NCBI GenBank assembly: GCA_022496185.1 | Contig: WTXG01000383.1 | Location: forward strand, 1-27,360 | DNA length: 27,360 nucleotides | Direction of reading: 5' to 3' | Source of the DNA: Multifurca ochricompacta | Taxonomy: Eukaryota; Basidiomycota; Agaricomycetes; Russulales; Russulaceae | Part shown: piece after piece, positions 1 through 9,818 of the stretch | Position numbering within the stretch: the stretch's first letter is position 1 | Layout of the letters: the number at the start of each line of letters is the position of its first letter | The notes under the pieces: generated by a model | The model's input: only the letters and a program-made list of their open reading frames with translations | What the model was told of the DNA's origin: nothing | Databases searched by the model: none | Program-made: the position numbers and the translations under genes

Positions 1-1443
1 AAACAGTTAACAGTTTTACGTTATCTCGCTTTGGACTTTTACCCCTCCCCCAGACACAGTATATCACCACCTGCTTATTGACTTGAGGAGCCCTATCATG
101 CTACTATGTTCATAATAATAATTCCAGAATTTCACTCCCCATACACATTGCCAGGAGAAACAGATCACTCCTTCCTCTTCCTTGGTCTGCTCACTACACG
201 TAACAATGCTCGCTCCGGCCATTCAAAGTCATAGGCATACTGCTAGTACCAGTGTGTCATCACTACTTCCCTGTTGGGTAATTCAAAGGGAGTTGTGTTC
301 TTGACTCCAACGAATGAAGCCTCACCGGCACGACCACCTCCTTACCCACAGATGATCCAGAAATCTTATTCCGCCAACATGTCTCATTGGCTTCGCGATC
401 CGTCCGGGATGAAAGACTCTCGGAATCGGTGCCAGATGGCAAGGCCTGTTTTGGTGGGATCCTTATGCTGCTTTGAGGGTTGAGGACTGTACTCAGCATC
501 CTAGGTTACCGGAACCGTAAAAAGTTTCAAATTACTTGAATCCAATTACTGCTAAACCACTTCCGGCTCTTGACGGGACGGGTTACTTGCGCTTCCCGCG
601 AGCTTAAAGACATCGATCCGATTACTGTATTGACCTTTATCTAGGGCCCACGTGACGTGCAGCATCTCATTCGAGTCGAAAACCGAACTTCATCACCAAT
701 CACGGTTATTATTGCTTGTTGCCACCACATACGTTTAATTGTGTTACCATACTCTCAGATGCAATACCATTGACAACTGTATCAAGTCAAAATCGGACAA
801 CCATCTGTTACGAGTGTTTGTTTATGCCGTAAGTGCCTCAAGTACCTGACAACTTTTATTATATATAAATATCCTTTATAACTAAGATACAGGCGCAGTC
901 TTCCCAATTGTTTGTTTTTTCAATCTATGGGTAGGGTAGTTATAGACTTCTGTGAGTTCAATTTTATCCGGCCATCGAGTTGTGTTCCCCTTAGGGTTCG
1001 CCTTAGTTGGGTCTGATTTACCCTGGGTCCCACTGTTGCCCCGGCCGGTTTGATGCATGCCCTCTTCTTGGACAGGAATTGCTGCCTCGCCAAAGCTCAT
1101 ACAGTTTGGTTCGGAGTGGTGGGCATTTTATCTTGTGCGCAATTGGATTATTGGAAATTTGCAGGCCCATCCATAACCAATATGGTGCCAATCAGTCGGC
1201 ATGGGCGCGGAGAGTGCTTCTTTCCGTCATTCTCCCAGGGGTGCAAAGCGGGTACCTGTCTATTCCCCGCTTTTTCGTAAAAAAAAGAGAAAAACACAAT
1301 TTGTATTCTGCGTGCAGCTTCCTAAAGCAAGTTAGGTGCCTCAGTAAATACACTTGGATAAGGTTAAGCCACTACGCATGTGGGAGATTATCAGACTTAG
1401 TAATTAGTAAGGTTTGGTGGGAAAAGCCATTATAGTTTTAAGG
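1..1443. other. Gene-poor stretch, nothing recognised
   Basis: Short open frames occur on both strands, the longest about 140 codons at 1007-1435, but none resembles a family I know. None can be joined by splice signals into a longer product. No tRNA, long terminal repeat or tandem array is apparent. It may be decayed transposon sequence, since a LINE remnant adjoins it, but nothing in this part shows that directly. Confidence 0.5.
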
Positions 1444-1731
1444 TCAAATGAGTATGGAACTGTCGTCCATCTGGTACCACCAGCATCTGTGGTCTTCAAG
1501 GGTTCTTTGATTCACTGGCTTGGAAGTAGCCTGTGTGCACTGTAAAAAGGTTAAGAAGGTATAGGCTCTTCCATGGAAGTAGGCATGAAAGACAGGTTTG
1601 TCGCGGAGGGGGTGAATGTTGGGTTCTAAGTGAGTAGCGGCATGGGAGGGGCAGTGGAAGAGGATGTGTTCCATGGAGTATGGTGATGTGGCATCACATG
1701 AGCATGTGAGCTCGTCGTGGTTGTAATTCAC
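1444..1731 (-). mobile_element. Degenerate 3' end of a non-LTR retrotransposon (LINE) ORF2
   Basis: The minus-strand frame of about 95 codons carries a Cys-x-Cys followed by a Met-Glu-His-x-Leu-x-His-Cys-Pro motif. This is the zinc-knuckle-like CCHC segment found at the extreme C-terminus of many fungal LINE reverse transcriptases. It is followed by a Leu-Thr-Phe-Leu-Gln-Cys-Thr tail, also typical of that position. No reverse transcriptase or RNase H sequence lies upstream on the same strand, and a stop interrupts the frame near 1756. I therefore read it as a 5'-truncated, dead copy. The identification rests on a short motif only. Confidence 0.55.
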
Positions 1732-2636
1732 AACTTCACAACACAGACACCAATTTCAGGACTCGAACGATGTCACTACTCACACAATTTTCTCTGATTA
1801 CATTCGATGACTGCAAATAATGACAGCGAGAAAATTTCTTTCCCTTGCCAGCAGTGGATTTCGTACTCCTATAGCTAGCTGTGCTGGTTCAAACTGGTAC
1901 AGATATACTTCCGAAAGAAATTCCTGATTTCGAAATTGTTCCAGCTGCCACCTTACGAGTTTGGTTCGGTGAGCTTTCCAATTCCACAACTATTTGATCG
2001 TGGCTTTTTAGTTTACACCGTTAAGTTGTTTTTTTGCGTTAATTCTAGCAAGGCTTACCTCAAGGTCGCCTCATAGCATGTATACCATAGCACATTTTCA
2101 TATGGAAAAACAATCGGCACGGGCACGTCCAAATCATTGGTAATCGGGACACATATTGCTTCCTTACGTGGATGCGGTACGGGTCATAAGTCAAGTTATC
2201 TGATGGGACAGACTATTCCGCGGCCAATCATTCTTCACGTGTTCTGAAGAAAGACGTTCTTATGACATGCGGACACCAGGGTGCCAGTCAGATCCTCGGT
2301 CTGTGAAAGTGGGAACCTTCACGGTGGCAGCCAGGGGTGGTGGTTGTAAATGGAATCAAAGGGCGGAGGCGGAGAAATGGAATGTGTGGCAGGGCATTTC
2401 TTTGTGAACTTTCAGTAAACTTTGAATTACAACTTGGAACTTGGAACTTGTGGTTGTACATGTAACGAAAAAAACCTTATCCTTCTTTTCTTGGCTTGTT
2501 GATGGTGGCAGCATTACATAATTGTCCCTGTCACATGATGTTTGGATATGCTTGGTCGTAAATTAGTGTGTCGCGTCTGCACGCGCGTCCGACGGTTTTT
2601 TGGGTCGCCAACGCCAATACCGTCTATCCATCCATA
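1732..2636. other. Intergenic sequence upstream of the Rad7 gene
   Basis: No coding frame I can support. The distal part is probably more LINE or other decayed sequence, and the last few hundred bases should hold the Rad7 promoter. There is no clear TATA box. It contains the short tandem repeat listed at 2431-2450. Confidence 0.5.
2431..2450. repeat. Short tandem repeat, 7-bp unit
   Basis: Almost three consecutive copies of aacttgg are visible directly. It lies about 190 bp upstream of the Rad7 start. No function is implied. Confidence 0.8.
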
Positions 2637-4648
2637 ATGACAAATAACGTCCGCGGGCCCACTTCAGCTCTGACGGAATTCCTTAGAGTTAGCATCATTT
2701 ATAATTTTGGACGGTGTAAATACTCACCTCTACCAGGAATTAGGCATTAATCATGCTTTAATTCAACGCCGAGGGCAGAGATGGCAGCAACAGCAGGCCG
2801 AAGCAGGCCCTAGTAACGCGTCAACTAGTGGGAACCAGGATATTACCAACGAAGAGGAGCAAGGTGGTCTTCCTGATTCTCTTACTGGAGAGGTGTGTGC
2901 CCCTTTCCTCCCACTCCTCATCCCCTTCTCATATTTGACTCAAGGCTGCACCCGACTCGGATCATCTTGACAGCGAGGAGGAAGTTCCCACAGGCAAGAA
3001 GCGCAAACTCTCAAAAGCAGCCTTGGAAAGGCAGAAGGCGTCTGCTAAGAAAAAAGCGAAGAAAAATGATGATGAGGACTACAAAGATGATGAAGAGGAT
3101 GCGTACACTGCAAAATCTTTGAGGGAGAATAAGTCGACGAACCCTAAGCCATCTATCGGAAGCCTTCAGAAATGTTCCAGGTGTTCCAAGCAATTCACTA
3201 TGGTGTGTTTGTCAGCGGCTGCCGTTTTCTTTCTATTGACCTTGGGCGAAGACAAAGTACACGATGGCTGCTAACCCACCTCCTGGCTATCTCTGCCACT
3301 CCTGCGCCAAGTCTTCTGGGGCTGACCCATTCAAGAAGCCAGCTGCACCACGCAAGCGCAAATCTGCCGCCGAAAAGCGTACCATCACCAATTTCCAAGA
3401 AAGGAAGCTTCCCACCCTGGTCTTCCTTTGCATCAAAGTGAATCATGACTTCAGCTCGGCAGTCTTCTCGCTCACGCTTTCTTTCAGGTCATATCACAAC
3501 ATATCAACGACGTTGAGGCGTTTGGGGACATTGGGTCTGTCAACCTTGACAGGATCGTCCGTGCCCTTTGTCGCAACAGGTCCCTGTAAGATTATACAGC
3601 CCTTGATCTATTCAGTCTGTTGACGAAAAATTGCAGAACGCCCGAAAATGCTACCCTCTTTTACGACGTGAGGAACAAAAATATCAATATCTATGACGGC
3701 ACTAGGCTTGAGCCGCCTGCGCTCACAACCCTTGCCCTCCTTAACCCGAACCTTACTTCTCTTCGCATTGACTTCTGCGGCCATCTTAACAACGCCGTAC
3801 TTGATTCCTGGTCCACATCTCTTCCCGCTCTCACGCGCGTTGAACTTCTCGGGCCTTTCCTAGTTCGCGTCCCTGCATGGATTTCCTTCTTCCGATCGCA
3901 CCCCGGACTCAAAGGCTTCCTACTTCATCAGAGCCCTCGATTCGACCTGGAATGCATGTCAGCGTTGGTCACACATTGCTCCCACCTCACGGAGCTACGG
4001 TTGAAGGAAATAGGAAAGCTCGATGACACGTTCCTCCCCCACATTTCCTCCTTGAAATACCTAGAACAACTTGATTTGTCCTCGCCCGGCGCTTCTTGTT
4101 CTGATGACAGCGTAATAAGCGTGCTTAAGGAGCGCGGCGCGCAACTTACCCACCTTGATCTGTCCTGCCACAATGAACTTGGTGATGATTTTCTCAAACG
4201 TGGCATACTGGCGTATACACCTCACCTCGTCTCCCTCAAGCTGGACAACCTTCCTTCACTCACAGACGAGGGTGTTGCGGCGTTTTTCCACGCGTGGACA
4301 CCTTCTGTTCTTAGTACATTAAGTATTGCTCGTGCCCATGACGTCGGTTCCCATGCCCTCCCGGCGTTGCTGGACTGCGCCTGGTCCACGTTGTCGACGC
4401 TAAATATTAACGCATGGCGTGATACCACAGTGGAGTCTCTGGTAAATATCGCAAAAGCGCAAGAGTTGCGGACACTCGACATAGGCTGGAATAGAGCTGT
4501 AGACAATTTTGTCATCAAAGCAATCCTAGATGGCTGCCCGAAGTTGGAAGAGATCAAATGTTGGGGTTGTAACCGGGTCACGGCAGAATGCCCGCGAAAG
4601 GTTCGACCTCCTTTTACTCGGTTAAAATGGCCTGCACAAGCTAACTGA
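2637..4648 (+). CDS. RAD7: Rad7-type nucleotide excision repair protein (LRR protein)
   Basis: Rad7 pairs with Rad16 in the complex that recognises UV lesions in non-transcribed DNA and is linked to a ubiquitin ligase. My model has six exons: 2637-2687, 2737-2892, 2945-3202, 3252-3437, 3488-3585 and 3637-4648, with 49-52 bp introns, giving 586 residues, close to yeast Rad7. The N-terminus has the conserved RGPTSALTEFLRE-GI block, completed only after removing intron 1. Next come a lysine-rich acidic stretch (about 73-130) and two CxxC pairs (Cys146/149, Cys170/173) around a TKYTMAA block. A serial leucine-rich repeat domain follows from about residue 265 to the end (LTTLALLNPNLTSLRIDFCG and further repeats). 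The first intron uses a GTTAGC donor. All joins keep phase and restore family-like sequence. Orthology to Rad7 rather than another LRR/F-box protein is supported by the N-terminal block. Confidence 0.92.
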
Positions 4649-5916
4649 ACCAATTAGTTGAATGTGAACTTGCACGGAGTGGAAAGTTCTGTGTATGTTG
4701 ATGCATATTGAATGATTTATCTAGTCAGCTTGACTTGCTACTTGCTACTCTTGAACAATCAGTGATGTGAATACCGCTAGCCGATGAACAGCTGTATGTA
4801 GATCCAATCCCGCGTCCAACGGTCGAGCAATGGGGTGGCGGCTAGAGTCGGTGCTCGATCGGGGTGGCGGAAGGATGTAGAATCCTAATGGGTCGTGGGT
4901 CTGGCCCTTTTCCACTCTGAGCGTATACACACCACTAGGTTCAAACTTCACGCTTGTTTGCTTCTTGTTCGCCTAGCTCTTTGTATACACAATGCCTGGA
5001 ATCTGACCACTTCGGCTGGTGGCACCATTAAGGCCGCGCTTGACTTTACGATGAAAGTCCCGCCCGGTGACGAGCCTGCTTCGGAGCTCTTCTAGAGTGT
5101 AGGCGCCGGCGCAGCGGTGTACGGCGACCCGGACGGTGGGTACGCTGCGTTCCTTGCCCGCTCGGAGCAGGACTACCCTGCGCATCCGTAGTTCTTCTGG
5201 AACCAGCCTCTGAGTAACTCCGAGCGGGTTACGCACGCACGCGGTAGTGCTGGTGCCGCGACGCCACCGGGATCCAGTTCGGCCGCGGGTACCACGGCAA
5301 GTAAGGGAAGCAGCAAAAATTCGAATAATGGTGCACGGGGGTCTTACTCGGGACTTGGGGCAGCCTGTTTCTCGGGGCAACGATATTCGTACTGGTGCAT
5401 ATCCTCTTCTTTTTGCCTGATCCGTGTACCTTTTCCTTTCCATGAAAAATGCCTTTCAGTACTTGGTAAACAAAGATCTCCGCTGGTAACGTGGGTTCAG
5501 GCGAGCAGCAATCACCAAGGAGAGCACTCTTCCTCCTGATGGCCACAGTATTGCTGCAATCATGGAAGCAGCGGGCCATTCATTCTAGGTCTAGAAATAA
5601 ATCCACAACCTTCGTGGTGAAGAGTGTCGGTATGTTCCGCTTCTCTGATGGGCGGTGAAGGATCCATACGGCCTCCAACATAGGGACCACGCAGGTACGT
5701 TAGTGGATGCAATGCGTCCATAAGAAGCAAGAAGGGCGGAGTGAGGACACTCCGTTCTGAATCATGCAGTTCAGCCCCATCATCCTGCTTGCGGTCAGAC
5801 GTGAAGGTGAACGCCGTTTGCTCACATGAGCATCCTTGCTGCGCCGCTCACAGGTCCATGAATACCTGGATTGGATTCTTCCTTGCACTTACGTTTCTTT
5901 TGCTCTAGGAAAAGGG
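4649..5916. other. Intergenic; GC-rich island with an unassigned frame
   Basis: This covers the Rad7 3' flank and the distal lectin promoter. The part from about 5000 to 5340 is distinctly GC-rich and is open for 156 codons on the minus strand (4973-5443), rich in Arg. The plus strand is also partly open. I recognise no family in either frame and no supporting splice structure. It could be a decayed gene, a fragment of a mobile element or chance openness in GC-rich DNA. Confidence 0.45.
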
Positions 5917-5922
5917 TATAAA
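5917..5922 (+). promoter_or_regulatory. TATA box of the lectin gene
   Basis: A GGGTATAAAGG context lies 138 bp upstream of the lectin ATG. Transcription would be expected to begin about 30 bp further on, near 5945-5955, leaving roughly 100 bp of 5' leader. A clear TATA box suits a strongly and developmentally expressed gene. The assignment is from sequence only. Confidence 0.65.
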
Positions 5923-5952
5923 GGAAACACCTTTTTGTCGCTTTTCCAGTAA

Positions 5953-6489
<537 letters not shown>

Positions 6490-6491
6490 AA

Positions 6492-6553
6492 GTAAGTCCA
6501 TCTCGTTACTTCATCTTCATTTACCCCCTGATTTTTTTTTACTGTGTACTTAG
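6492..6553 (+). other. Probable 3'-UTR intron of the lectin gene
   Basis: A consensus GTAAGT donor sits two bases after the TAA stop, followed by a CTGAT branch-like site, a T-run and a TTAG acceptor at 6553. The 62-bp length is normal for this genome. If real, the lectin mRNA would have an exon junction just past the stop codon. Confidence 0.5.
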
Positions 6554-7398
6554 TTCATAGGGTGTCTTCTCAAAATGGTTTGAAAATCGCCATTTAACTC
6601 GCTATTCGATGTGTTGTAACGGACGCTTGTTCGTATTACGAAAGTAGTCTGTGAAAATGTGAAGGTGTCAATGAACACCAACAACTTGAAGCTCTGCGAT
6701 ACTAACTTGAGTGTCCGAGTATTTTTTTTGGAAGCGCGCGAAACACGAAGTGTGTCCACCGGTGCTAACTTCGACCGACGCACGCGCTGACCCTCGTGCC
6801 AAGTCTCTGATTTAGAACAGTTCCTACCATACAGACCCAGGCCGGATAACTCGAATGGCTTGTTGCAGAAACGCAAAGAAAATCGCAACCAACGCCCCCT
6901 CATAGATTACTTGGTGCCTTGATTTCTGCTTAAAATCTTTCTAAAATCATTCACAAACCTTTCGCCGCGGATCTATCACACACACAACCTTTTAACTATC
7001 AGGTGATTTAAGCTCATTCGAAACGTGGACCTTATGCCCCCTCGTAAGCCCAGAGAAGAGTCAATCACTTTGGATGTATATGGCGAGCAGATCTTGGAAA
7101 AAGTACAGCTCTCTCTGATGGGGGTGGGTGGAAGGGGGGCTTGGTTTACTATCAATCGTTCACGCGTTCTTGGAAGCTTACTCATGGAATGGAAGATAAC
7201 CAAATCCCTCGCTCGATTATCAAGCTATACATAGTATCAGCTACCTTGTTCCGCGCAGTGGCTCGAGGTGGAACATACCCACTTCTAGGCGTGATCCAGG
7301 AGCTGTAGTAAAAGCCCCTCTTCTTCAGGAATTCCGGGTATTCTGTGGCAATAAGGTCCTTTGAAAAAATGTGTAATGGGGTCCTAGCAATTGAAAGG

Positions 7399-7423
7399 AT
7401 TATAATTATAATTATAATTTAAT
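7399..7423. repeat. AT microsatellite (ATTATA-type)
   Basis: Several consecutive copies of the hexamer attata/ataatt are visible directly. They lie in the AT-rich gap between convergent genes. Confidence 0.75.
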
Positions 7424-7769
7424 TTGTTTTCATTTTTTCAAATTTAATTGCCAGCTGTATATGGCAACTGCTTCACCATTTCTGGCCACCGGTTTAGGTT
7501 TACCGGACATAAATAAAAGAAAATACATAAATAATTAAAATTCCATTCATTCCTGGGACATCCTGGTCATAGCTTTATACAGATAATTAGATCCCGCACC
7601 GCGCCATGGCGGTGACTGCTACTAGCAAGCTGGTAGGTATCTAGTATGGTAAAACTCCAACCCGTGTTAATTAATACCAACCAAAAAAAAAAAAGCATCG
7701 GCTCTCGGCCAATGTTGAGTGAATGGGGATGATGTGGATATGATGTGTGAATCCAAGAACCAGTTTAAG

Positions 7770-7815
7770 TGAGAGTGAGCAATTGAATGAGTGAGTGATT
7801 GCGTGAGTGAGTGTG
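7770..7815. repeat. Imperfect GTGA-rich repeat
   Basis: Runs of gtga/gagt units are interrupted by a few bases. The repeat is about 110 bp past the 3' end of the polysaccharide lyase coding region, so it may fall in or near its 3' UTR. Confidence 0.6.
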
Positions 7816-7924
7816 CTTGAAAATGAGAGTAAAAATATGCAAAATGCGATGCGTGCGTTGATTATCGATGATCATGATCTTCAGCCAGTCTCGTGGGAAA
7901 AAAAGGGGATGTAAGGGAAAACGC

Positions 7925-9229
7925 TCAGAGCATGTCGGTGATCGCGACGGAAAAGTCAGAGAAATAAGCTTTCTGATCCTTGGGAGACGCCCAATCAGAC
8001 GTCGAACCTACACGCACGCACATGTAACAAGGGGTAACACAATAAGTGACGTGAGACTCAAGCATACAGCGAGGGGGGAACGCACCTCCAAAGAATGTCT
8101 GCATCTCAATGCCGCGGATTCGGCCATCATGGCTATCACGGAGAACGAGCCCAGAGGCATTGATCACGCTCGTGCCGTCAACGAAAAGTTCAAGCTCGCC
8201 GTTCGCCTGACCGGGGTCGTTGAGGCGAACGCGCTGAGAGACAGTCGTCCAATCGCCGGCCTTGAAGTGGAAAGAGCCGCGGCTGACAGATGTGCCATAG
8301 GTCGGGTTGCACGTCGAGAAAGGCGGGAGGTCGCACAGAACCTTGTTCTCCTCGAAATTGGGTGGGAGGTAAGTGTACATCTCGCCTGCACCTTCCCTGC
8401 GCCACATCAGTCTCGCAGACCAGCAGCCCTCGTCGTGGCGGCCGCCAGAACAGGTCATCGCGACTTCGTCATTGTCACCGCCATCTTATGGTGCGTCAGA
8501 ACCACAGCAGACAGCTTTGAGGGGAGGGGGGAAAAGAACACTCACAGAAGCCAGGAAGCTTGCCACCCCTATTCCACTCCCAGCCCTCCTCAAACATCAC
8601 AGAGTACCCAAAAGTTGCCTCTTTGGCAGTTGTCAAATCTACCTCCTCCGGGCCCGGAGCATAGAAAGAGAAACCACCATCATTGCCATGACCAAAAGTC
8701 CAGGAGCCTGCTGGGAAGATGGCTTCAATTGCTGGCTTGGGATTGGATCCTGGGGACGTGACTGTGTTGTGCGAAAGGGAACGCATATCATTGGTGGGCC
8801 GGAATGTCGCGTCGGATATCGGCAATTCGTCCCCGGCACCTTGGGCCGTGGTCCACGATTGTGAACCCTGACCAATAGGGAAAATGGCCTTAATCAAAGG
8901 AACAATGGGAATGAGCTCATCACCCCCACTCCCATTCGGAGGCTCCGGGAGTGATGACGATGGCGATGGTGATGGAGACGGTGATGAGGCAGCAGACGAA
9001 ATTTGGGTCTTGGAAGTGGAAGGTACAGGTATGTGTGCGGTGTTGTTCATGCTCGTAGCAGTTGGGTAAGTCGGAGACGAAGTCATGGATGTACTACTAG
9101 TGTAGGAAGGGGCAATGAGCTTGCGGGACGGTGCGGACACGCGTGACGCCTGTGACGGTGAGCGATGGGTACACCAGCAGAGAGCGAGAAAAGTACAAAA
9201 AGCAAAATAAAAAAGGCGGAAAAGGCCAT
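7925..9229 (-). CDS. Secreted polysaccharide lyase family 14 (alginate/glucuronan lyase-like)
   Basis: PL14 enzymes cleave uronic-acid polysaccharides by beta-elimination; the substrate of the fungal branch is not evident from sequence. My model has four exons: 9229-9141, 9096-8546, 8484-8086 and 8007-7925, giving 373 residues. Starting at 9229 gives a clean signal peptide (MAFSAFFILLFVLFSLSAG), which joins the main frame after a 44-bp intron; an AG three bases later is an alternative acceptor. Residues about 31-85 are a Ser/Thr/Pro linker. The catalytic domain follows with YSVMFEEGWEW, GGKLPGFYGG (207-216), CSGGR (225-229), RLMWRREGAGEMY (238-250), SQRVRLNDPGQANGE and a terminal WASPKDQKAYFSDFSVAI, the characteristic PL14 blocks. 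The last intron (78 bp) is in frame without a stop. The family call is firm; the start rests on the inferred first intron. Confidence 0.87.
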
Positions 9230-9818
9230 CCTGCGCCGAAAAAAAAGAAAGGATCTGTAGGGAATGAGAGACGGCTGAAAGGGGGAGAGGAGAATAAAAG
9301 AAAGTGAGTGTTAGGGAAGAGAAAAAAAAAGGTGAAGTTGGAAAAAAATAAAAGTTAGGCACGGCGCACGGTTGCAACAAGTTCTTGGCGACACTACACC
9401 CATGAGGTACACATAAAGGGAACAGTACAAGCACGACACAATGTTTCACTTTCCCTTCTCATGATGAATTCACAGGGGCTCATTCGGTTCACGAATTCGC
9501 CTTTGACGCGAGTTAGCTTACAGACTTACGACGACCATACTCTTGGTATCAGTCAAGCAAGTCCACGAGGTGTTGACTTGGTGACCGTTTGCCCCTGTCT
9601 CTCTCCGCATTGCCACAATGAGGGTAATATCACAAGTATCGAAATCGACCTTGACTTGATATTTCTCGCCGCACAATTGGGAATACAGATACAGAAGCTA
9701 GGCGTCAGTCAGAAAGGAGGGAAGATATCTCTCTTTCTTCTAATCATACAACCGAAGCTTAAACCAATGGAAGCACACCGGCACTACCTTGAGCTCACAA
9801 ATCAATCTCCAAACACCT
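9230..9818. other. Intergenic region, PL14 promoter side
   Basis: This separates the PL14 start from the 3' end of the ankyrin gene, both on the minus strand. On the minus strand the part next to the PL14 start is pyrimidine-rich, as is common just upstream of basidiomycete starts. The PL14 reading frame stays open upstream to 9449, but that part is low-complexity and I treat it as leader. No separate gene is seen. Confidence 0.5.

Larger units (their letters stand above)
6554..7924. other. Intergenic region between the lectin and PL14 genes
   Basis: The two flanking genes converge, so this holds their 3' flanks. A 117-codon minus-strand frame at 6550-6903 is unrecognised and has no supporting splice context. 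From about 7370 to 7860 the sequence is AT-rich with short simple repeats. I see no RNA gene. Confidence 0.5.

Noticed and set aside
1886..1894. tRNA B-box-like ggttcaaac (also at 4938-4946)
   Set aside because: The following bases do not complete the TPsiC arm, and no A-box or cloverleaf could be built around either site.
7868..8761. 297-codon plus-strand frame
   Set aside because: It lies wholly antisense to the PL14 gene, whose minus-strand product has clear family motifs. The plus product is Arg/His-rich and unrecognisable.
9230..9449. N-terminal extension of the PL14 reading frame (start at 9449)
   Set aside because: The extension is low-complexity, pyrimidine-derived sequence. The start at 9229 in another frame gives a classic signal peptide and joins through a GT-AG intron.
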